This document shows, one piece after another, positions 58,433 through 64,000 of a DNA stretch of 64,000 nucleotides. A model generated the notes under the pieces. The model was not told the DNA's origin, searched no databases, and worked only from the letters and a program-made list of their open reading frames with translations. Origin of the DNA: Pseudokordiimonas caeni (GTDB lineage: Bacteria; Pseudomonadota; Alphaproteobacteria; Sphingomonadales; Kordiimonadaceae); the NCBI RefSeq assembly GCF_026719705.1, contig NZ_JAPPRR010000001.1, positions 558,001-622,000 on the forward strand, given 5' to 3'. Position numbers and translations under genes: made by a program. Each line of letters starts with the position of its first letter. The first letter of the stretch is position 1.

Positions 58433-58635
58433 TATGCACGCCGTCATCGCAAGCGTGTGCGTGTGAGAGAAACTCGTGACGCAATATGTGCAGATATCTG
58501 CCTATGCTGTTGTTCAAGTATTGGCGGGTGTGTCGGGGTTGGTGACGTCGTTTCCTGTCGCTACCATGAATAAGCGTTATGGTACAAAGCTTGCTTCTCT
58601 GGTTGCATTGTCAGGCAAGATGGAGGAGTGTTTCC

Positions 58636-58962
58636 ATGACAACAATCGGCAGTCAACCTTTTGATATTGCAGCTTTTCAGGCCCGCGGCATCCAGGTCTC
58701 AAACAAGCCCCTTCCGGAAGAAACGATCAAGCTATTCACGCCCGACCCGGCAACGAATGCCGGTGTAGGCGGGGCAGGGGACATCAAACTCGACAAATTT
58801 AAGCAGGCGGTGAAGGACTATACCGAGCCTGATCCTGAAGAAGAGGAATTACGTCGCGGCCGGGCCTATGATGACGCCGACCTGAATGCACGAGCCAAAA
58901 CGCACTTTGAGGCACAGGTGCAGGGGCAGGGCTATGCCGTCGCTGCCGCCTCAAAGGCCTAA
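58636..58962 (+). CDS. Hypothetical protein
   Basis: 108 residues starting MTTIGSQPFDIAAFQ, with GGAGGAG seven bases upstream. Soluble and acidic: TEPDPEEEELRRGRAYDDAD in the second half, with an alanine-rich end. No family recognised and no signal peptide. It follows the candidate leader RNA, which might control it. Confidence 0.6.
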   Translation: MTTIGSQPFDIAAFQARGIQVSNKPLPEETIKLFTPDPATNAGVGGAGDIKLDKFKQAVKDYTEPDPEEEELRRGRAYDDADLNARAKTHFEAQVQGQGYAVAAASKA

Positions 58963-59525
58963 GTCTGAAAAATATCCATGAGTTCGGGTTTGAAAGCCTA
59001 ACGGCTGGAAGCGTCACGGCATCTTTCTGGCGTGAAACAGGTGCGGCGGGGATGTGCCTACCATAATTGGCCAGCTCCGTCGGTCACTCCTGATATCTCG
59101 CTTCGCGAACATTTTCGGGGAAGCACGTCAGAAGAATCAAGCTTTGAAGCGACCAACTTTAAGGCAGCGCGTAGGGGGATTTGGGGGTGAAAATTCCTGA
59201 AAATCTGTGCGCCAAATTTGCGCCAATAGCATGTAACTGATTGATATCAATAAGGATCTTGTGCTGGCATAGGGCGTCGATGATTTTAAATCCGGGGCCG
59301 TTCCGTGCCCGAAAAATGTCCGTCTTCAGAACATTTGGCACATGTTGCGGCGTCATTTATTCGAATTCGGGTATCGTTCTTGTATTGACGTTAGTTGGCG
59401 CAGTTGCGGTGTTACAAGCACCGATGCCTGCGCATTGAACGAGTGCTCTGCCATTCGCGTAGCTGGTATCGAAATACAGAGGCTGGGGTCATCCACATCC
59501 ATCACGTCAGTGGACATCCATACGC
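58963..59525. other. Gene-free stretch
   Basis: About 560 bases without a supported gene. A short GCGCCAAATTTGCGCCA segment at 59209-59225 resembles part of the island repeat (GCGCCAGATTTGCGCCA), which may be a remnant or chance. Otherwise I see nothing. Confidence 0.5.
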
Positions 59526-60251
59526 TCACATCGACCTGAGGCGTGTCCCGCGGCCAAATCGGAAGCTCCGATTATCCGGAAACGCAGAGGTGGCAACGAG
59601 ATCGCCGCTTTCGTATCGGAAATGCCAGGTCATTTCGACCCTCGGGCTACCGCAAAAGCAGCGAGGGTGCAGCACCGCCAGATTCCGGCCCTTGCCGTCG
59701 CGCTGGCGGGAGGATTCGTATCTGATCGCTTCCGCATTGGCGACCCGGGCCGCGTCCGCAAGAGCGTGGCAGTCCTTATAATCTTCAGAAATCCACTTAT
59801 CGCGATCCGCAAGGAATGGCTCGGCCGTCAGGTCGATCAGGCGGTCGAACGCCACTTCCACGGTGAAGCTCGTGTGCTCACTCTGTCCCGACGGCAGTTC
59901 GACGCCGGGAGACCGTGAAAAGAAGTCGAGGCGCCACCAGGCGATCTCGGCCAGGACCGTTTCTTCATGCTCCGCCCCATAGAAGATACCGGGCCGCTCG
60001 TCGGCGCGCCGGAAACGGCTTTCTTTCGGATATCCGTAGCGAAAGCAGGCGGCGAGAAGGAAGTGCAGCCCTTCGGTCTCCGGCGGCAGGTCGGGCTTTA
60101 CCTCTTCGATCAGGTCTTCGAGCCTGCCCTGATCTTCCGGATCGGCCAGCCTGTTGGTGGAAATTCTGTGCTGGCCTTCCACGATGCGCCAGATGCGCCC
60201 GCGGTAGCGGTGAAACTCAGACGCGAGCCCGGTAGGCGTCCACATAGTCAC
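59526..60251 (-). CDS. RES-domain toxin (NAD+ phosphorylase family)
   Basis: 241 residues. RES family features: an early FHRYRGRIWRIVEGQH with the conserved arginines, GIFYGAEHEETVLAEIAW near residue 90 with the tyrosine and glutamate of the active site, and YESSRQRDGKGRNLAVLHP in the last third with a conserved serine. RES toxins degrade NAD+. The gene overlaps the end of the upstream Xre-type antitoxin by 35 bases, which is the standard order for this pair. Confidence 0.9.
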   Translation of the reverse strand: MTMWTPTGLASEFHRYRGRIWRIVEGQHRISTNRLADPEDQGRLEDLIEEVKPDLPPETEGLHFLLAACFRYGYPKESRFRRADERPGIFYGAEHEETVLAEIAWWRLDFFSRSPGVELPSGQSEHTSFTVEVAFDRLIDLTAEPFLADRDKWISEDYKDCHALADAARVANAEAIRYESSRQRDGKGRNLAVLHPRCFCGSPRVEMTWHFRYESGDLVATSAFPDNRSFRFGRGTRLRSM

Positions 60252-60603
60252 ATGCTGTCATCAGGCCCTTGATCTTCACGATCAGATCGATCGGTCGGGC
60301 CTTGAGGTCGAGATTTTCCGTCATCAGCCAGCTGCGGGCAGCCCGGTCGTCACTGCCGACAATCGCATCGAGACCACGGAACAGGCGAGCTAGATACTGA
60401 GCCAGCTCAAACTCCTTGCTGCCCGGCTCAAGCTCTTTCAGACCGTTGCGAAGCCGGCTGACAGTAGCAGGCGACAGGCCCAGAATCTCCCCGAGCTTCG
60501 CGTTGGAAAGATTCCATAGGTCTGCGATCCTGTTGACAGCTTTCGTCAGAATTCGGGCGTCATTTGAACGCTGGACATGGTCTATAGCGGCAGATTGAGG
60601 CAT
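60217..60603 (-). CDS. Xre/MbcA/ParS-type antitoxin of the RES pair
   Basis: 128 residues starting MPQSAAIDHVQRSND; GGGAG lies seven bases upstream, while an in-frame start at 60648 would sit over the promoter. A helix-turn-helix (LSNAKLGEILGLSPATVSRL) near residue 35 is followed by the toxin-binding domain (LARLFRGLDAIVGSDDRAA, SWLMTENLDL). It should neutralise the RES toxin and repress the operon from the paired sites just upstream. Confidence 0.9.
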   Translation of the reverse strand: MPQSAAIDHVQRSNDARILTKAVNRIADLWNLSNAKLGEILGLSPATVSRLRNGLKELEPGSKEFELAQYLARLFRGLDAIVGSDDRAARSWLMTENLDLKARPIDLIVKIKGLMTACDYVDAYRARV

Positions 60604-60614
60604 TTGCGGCTCCC

Positions 60615-60661
60615 GTTCACATGAGCATACTAATATATTATCGATCAAATGAACAGGTCAA
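60615..60661 (-). promoter_or_regulatory. Antitoxin promoter with paired operator sites
   Basis: On the minus strand TTGACC (60656-60661) and TATATT (60632-60637) are 18 bases apart, a good sigma-70-type promoter. Two sites of the form GTTCAnnTGAnC flank the -10: GTTCACATGAGC at 60615-60626 and, on the minus strand, GTTCATTTGATC at 60643-60654. This is consistent with autoregulation by the antitoxin. Confidence 0.72.
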
Positions 60662-60805
60662 CTTGACGCTGTGCTATGATGGGTATGACCTTCAGCATGT
60701 TGCTGGTTCCTGAGCCCCAACAAAGAAACTCCTTCAGACTCGCATGGACCAAGGATGGGGCGGGCTTTCCGGGAGAACGCTCCAGTCTGGTGGTGCGCAT
60801 GATGG

Positions 60806-60844
60806 ACCACTACCACACAAAAAAAGGCTTTGTGTGGTAGTGGT
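60806..60844. repeat. 16-bp perfect inverted repeat
   Basis: Arms ACCACTACCACACAAA and TTTGTGTGGTAGTGGT with a 7-base loop. It lies between the toxin-antitoxin pair and the transposon module and has no T tract. Role unknown; it could be an element end, a folding RNA or a protein-binding site. Confidence 0.85.
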
Positions 60845-61015
60845 CCCGGTATCCACCTGACAAGTCGATCAATATGGTCGCGAGGGTTGGGGGGGCCGAT
60901 GATACAGCTGCCGATCAAGATACGGCTTGGCCCTGATCGCTTATCAGGGCATTATTTCGATATGGGACGCTGAGGGGGTAATGCTCAGGGTCATACTGCT
61001 GACAGGGCGAGTGAA

Positions 61016-61216
61016 ATGATTAAAACGTCGCTAGCGCAATTAAATCTGGAGATCGAAAAGCGTCGGGCAGCCTCAGGCATCGATTTTGATCGGGATTACC
61101 GAAATAGTGGCCTCCGTCGATCCGAACGCAAGAGGATCATCCTGCAGGATCTGGCCCTCCGATTTCCGGGTTCGGCGATCAAGAGCAACTTCATTCCCGG
61201 TCCGCCGAAATTCTGA
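61016..61216 (+). CDS. Small basic hypothetical protein
   Basis: 66 residues with several basic patches (NLEIEKRRAASGIDF, NSGLRRSERKR). A weak GGGCGAG precedes the ATG. It has protein-like composition unlike the surrounding non-coding sequence, but no family is recognised and the frame could be fortuitous. Confidence 0.35.
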   Translation: MIKTSLAQLNLEIEKRRAASGIDFDRDYRNSGLRRSERKRIILQDLALRFPGSAIKSNFIPGPPKF

Positions 61217-61715
61217 TCGGCGTCGATTTTCAGCGAGCATCTGCAGTCATCGGTCCCTTCGCAGGAGCGTCTTCCCCCGATTTTCGGCGAGATTCGACGA
61301 CGCTAGCGCCAATTCCGTCGTGAAAAGCAGAAACGCTCCGACTGTCTTGATGGTCTTCCTTGGCGAGCCAGAGGCATATATTATCGACAACCAAGCTGTG
61401 TCAGCGCGTCCTGAATTCGCTATATTTCAATACATTATTTTTGAAGTATATGCGAAATGTTGTTTATAATTATATTAGTGCAAATCGTTTTTTTGAAATG
61501 TTGCATAAATGAAAAAAGTTGCAATATCATGCAAAATTATGAAAACAGCCATTCTTGGCTCGGTGAGTCGAAATTTTGTATTTTGCGAAAGCATTTTGCT
61601 GCGCATGTAAGTGACTATATTCTATGATAAATTATTTTTATATTTTATTGTTGACAGTTTGAATTGATCATTTTGCCTCGCTTTTACAGTCTATGGACAG
61701 CGAGAGGAGGCGGCA
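61217..61715. other. AT-rich stretch upstream of the transposase, possible element end
   Basis: Very AT-rich from 61420. The heptamer ATTTTGC occurs at 61580, 61593 and 61670 with its complement GCAAAAT at 61531, and GAAATGTTG at 61454 and 61495. Repeated short sites upstream of a TniA/TnsB-type gene fit transposase-binding repeats at a transposon end, but chance in AT-rich DNA is possible. Confidence 0.5.
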
Positions 61716-63329
61716 ATGGCCAGCAAGCGTACCCCCAAAGATCCATCATGGTTGCAGGAGCGGGTGGCGCTTATTCGGGAGCTGGCACTCAACCCCCAGC
61801 ACACCCGTCAAGACATCGCGCGTGTAGCCGCGCGGCTTGACCTCACCCCGCGCAGCATCCGCCGACTGGTCTCGAAATGGCGCAACATGCCAACAAGTGA
61901 CAGTGTCGATCCGTCTGCATCACGGCGGGGCCCCCGGGCCACGCGGCTCCGGGCCGAAGTGGAGGTGATCCTTGAGGCAACGATTCAGGACTATTTCTTG
62001 GGGACAAAGGAGTGGCGATCGATCAAGGCGCTTCATGCGCACATCGAAGAGCGATGCCTTGCTCAGGATTTGACAGCGCCAAGTCCCAGCACGGTCAAGC
62101 GGCGAGTGGAGGCCCTGTCCAAAATGCGCCTGGCGAAGGCCCGGAAGATCAAAGGGGAGGATCGAGACTATCAGGCGACGCCGCATCACCATGAAGTCCC
62201 TTGGCCCTTGGACGAGATCCAGGTCGATCATACGCCGATGGATGTCTTGCTTGATTTGGAGGCCTTCGGTCTCGGCAAGAAGAGACCCTGGTTGACCCTC
62301 GCTATCGACGTCGCCACCCGCATGGTGTTTGGTTATTATATCGGGCTCAAAGCTCCGACGGCACGCACCACCGGGTTGGCGCTGATGATGGGCATGCTTC
62401 CCAAAAGGCCCTGGGTCGAGGCGTGCGGGGTCGCCTGGCAAGCCGCCGAGCAGGCGGCTGGCACCGATCCATGGCCCCTGACCGGGGTGCCGCGTGTTCT
62501 TGCCACCGATAACGGAAGCGACTTCAGGAGCAGCGCGGCACGCTCCGCCTGTAACCGGTTCGGGATCCGTCAGCGTTTCCGCAAGGTTGGCAGGCCACAC
62601 GAAGGCGGTCATATCGAGCGCCTGATCGGCACCTTCATGACCGCCGTTCATGAACTCCCCGGGACCACGGACTCCAATCCGCAGGCGAGGGGAGATTATG
62701 ACAGCGAGGCGCACGCCTTCCTGACCCTCGAGGATCTTGAATGCTGGTTGGTGTTGCGCATCCTCGAGTATCACCTGACCCCGCACAAAGGCCTCGATGG
62801 TCTTACGCCGCTCCAGAAATATGCCGAGCTCGAGGCGGTGCGGCCCCGGTGCTATCCCATGACAGTGGACGAGATCGACATCCGGTCGGCCTTTTTGCCC
62901 ACAGAAAATCGGCGGGTCCGAAATCAGGGGATACGTTTGCTCAATCGCTACTATTATAGCCCGGCACTGTCGGACCTCGTGGGCCGCCGGGTCGCGATCA
63001 AATATCATCCGGCGCGGATCGATCGGCTTTACGTCTGCCTTGACGGATTGAAGCCGGTGTTCGAGGCGCTCCCGATCGGCAAGGTGGGCCGTTGCCAGCA
63101 CCGGGACGCCCTCGTCGATCGCCTGCCGACCGTCGCGGTCGCCGCAGAAACCAAGCGCCAGGCGGCGGTGGCGCGCCGCTTGCTCGTTCAGCGTGACCAG
63201 CTGATCGATCAGGCGCGTCGCAGCAGGCGGACACGCCCACCGGCCATCGCTCCAGCCCCGACGGCATCGCTGCGTCACCAGGTGGGGCGGCCGCTGCCAA
63301 GCCAGCCGGATAAGTCACCGAGAGGATAG
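61716..63329 (+). CDS. DDE transposase of the Mu/TniA/TnsB type
   Basis: 537 residues. An N-terminal HTH region (QDIARVAARLDLTPRSIRRL) is followed by the integrase core with a complete triad: D171 in QVDHTPMD, D265 in LATDNGSDF and E301 in GHIERLIG, with 35 residues between the last two. A Mu-type C-terminal beta domain (RNQGIRLLNRYYYSPAL, GRRVAIKYHPARIDRLYV) follows. It needs an AAA partner, which is the next gene four bases downstream. AGGAGG precedes the ATG. Confidence 0.93.
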   Translation: MASKRTPKDPSWLQERVALIRELALNPQHTRQDIARVAARLDLTPRSIRRLVSKWRNMPTSDSVDPSASRRGPRATRLRAEVEVILEATIQDYFLGTKEWRSIKALHAHIEERCLAQDLTAPSPSTVKRRVEALSKMRLAKARKIKGEDRDYQATPHHHEVPWPLDEIQVDHTPMDVLLDLEAFGLGKKRPWLTLAIDVATRMVFGYYIGLKAPTARTTGLALMMGMLPKRPWVEACGVAWQAAEQAAGTDPWPLTGVPRVLATDNGSDFRSSAARSACNRFGIRQRFRKVGRPHEGGHIERLIGTFMTAVHELPGTTDSNPQARGDYDSEAHAFLTLEDLECWLVLRILEYHLTPHKGLDGLTPLQKYAELEAVRPRCYPMTVDEIDIRSAFLPTENRRVRNQGIRLLNRYYYSPALSDLVGRRVAIKYHPARIDRLYVCLDGLKPVFEALPIGKVGRCQHRDALVDRLPTVAVAAETKRQAAVARRLLVQRDQLIDQARRSRRTRPPAIAPAPTASLRHQVGRPLPSQPDKSPRG

Positions 63330-63333
63330 CGTC

Positions 63334-64000
63334 ATGGTGCATCTGGTTGGTCCCGAAGACACACCCAATCCGTCGTCAGAAAGGGAGCATCTGATCTCGG
63401 CGGCCGTCCGTCAACTCGTCGATGCCCCTCTTAAGAAACGGTACGACTTCATCCATAAGCGACACTGGTATAACTTTGACTATGCAGCGGCCTTGATTGA
63501 GCGGATCGATACGGTCCGCCGGTACGCTGCCATGTCCCAATCATCGATCGGTTTGCGTGTCGTGGCACCGAGTGGTATGGCCAAGACGGCCATCCTTGAG
63601 CATTATTGCGACAGCCGCCGCCCCTATCAGGATCGCAGCGCCAAGGTCACTATTACTCCTGTTCTGATGATCGAGCTGATGCCAACGCGCATGGGTGGGG
63701 GTGATCTGGTTGGCGCCGCATACGAGAAACTGGAGGCAGGTTACAAGCGAGGGACAATCACCCAGGAAATGGGGCGGCTCGCCAAAATCCTGCGCGACAT
63801 GGGTCTCCAGCTGTTGCTCATCGACGAAGGCGATACCCTTAAGGATATGCGAGAAGGCGCAATGGTCGATGTGCTCAGTCAGGCGAAGTGGCTGACCAAT
63901 CGCCTGAAAATACCGGCAATCTTCTCGCTCACGCCGCCAGCGGCGGGCTTTTTCACACGTGACACACAGATCGATCGGCGGTTCATGCCCTATCATATTC
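63334..64000 (+). CDS. TniB/TnsC-type AAA ATPase, N-terminal part
   Basis: 222 complete codons are seen, and the frame is open to the window end. The Walker A region reads VVAPSGMAKTAIL (lysine 84, threonine 85), with alanines where the consensus GxxxxGK[ST] has glycines. Walker B is LLLIDEGD near residue 165, and the sensor region has IFSLTPPAAGFFTRD and DRRF with a possible arginine finger. By family, it recruits the transposase and chooses targets. The position four bases after the transposase supports this. Confidence 0.88.
   Translation, partial: MVHLVGPEDTPNPSSEREHLISAAVRQLVDAPLKKRYDFIHKRHWYNFDYAAALIERIDTVRRYAAMSQSSIGLRVVAPSGMAKTAILEHYCDSRRPYQDRSAKVTITPVLMIELMPTRMGGGDLVGAAYEKLEAGYKRGTITQEMGRLAKILRDMGLQLLLIDEGDTLKDMREGAMVDVLSQAKWLTNRLKIPAIFSLTPPAAGFFTRDTQIDRRFMPYHI

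Noticed and set aside
58224-58517. A 97-codon minus-strand frame over the orphan terminator
   Set aside because: It would encode through a 12-bp perfect hairpin, has no ribosome site and no family.
59209-59225. A fourth copy of the island repeat
   Set aside because: Only about 17 bases resemble the repeat and they are partly self-palindromic, so chance is likely.
61920-63278. A 452-codon minus-strand frame over the transposase gene
   Set aside because: The plus strand carries an intact DDE triad; the minus frame has no family features.

Overview
The window is about 60 percent GC and reads as a chromosomal segment of an alphaproteobacterium. The support is the terminal F0 subunit b gene at the left edge, a split cobalamin methionine synthase behind an ArsR-methyltransferase regulator, an Anbu proteasome-like operon, a PEPxxWA-CTERM protein and many Tat-exported oxidoreductases and hydrolases. 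A Kordiimonadales or sphingomonad-like host would fit, but I cannot settle the order from sequence alone.

Positions 1-33.7 kb are ordinary core and accessory chromosome. They hold the atpF tail, a CDF metal exporter with an ArsC-like reductase, PhzF, glutathione peroxidase, a Tat spermidine-dehydrogenase-like flavoprotein with an epoxide hydrolase, GST and GFA-fold enzymes, EttA, MlaA, the methionine operon (arsR-methyltransferase, metF, metH in two pieces) behind a perfect 20-bp palindrome, a ferredoxin reductase, a large patatin-like protein, a PEP-CTERM protein, DUF3422, tRNA-Thr(TGT), a TrxC-like thioredoxin, the four-gene Anbu operon, an RNA methyltransferase and DUF445.

Positions 33.7-50.2 kb look like a rearranged accessory zone. 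Three copies of the same non-coding repeat, each starting TGTCGGGCGTC, lie at 33705, 38991 and 49889. Between the first two are a secreted beta-propeller protein, an IS3-type transposase remnant, a frameshifted cyclophilin and an S9 peptidase cut off exactly where the second repeat starts. Between the second and third is a minus-strand block: a propeller histidine kinase with a LuxR-type regulator, a winged-helix/NB-ARC regulator, an alginate-export-type porin, a Tat amidohydrolase, a Tat alpha/beta hydrolase and an exported isochorismatase-fold hydrolase. This could be a sensed uptake and hydrolysis system.

Positions 50.3-58 kb continue with a paralogous Tat alpha/beta hydrolase and an MBL hydrolase, a four-PAS sensor kinase overlapping or abutting three response regulators, and an NDH-2-like dehydrogenase. 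Positions 58.0-58.6 kb hold a strong intrinsic terminator preceded by stacked hairpins but no coding sequence, which is a candidate small RNA or leader.

The right edge (59.5-64 kb) is mobile or defence-like: a RES/Xre toxin-antitoxin pair with a paired operator over its promoter, a 16-bp perfect hairpin, an AT-rich stretch with repeated heptamers, then a DDE transposase of the TniA/TnsB type and its AAA partner (TniB/TnsC type), which runs off the window.
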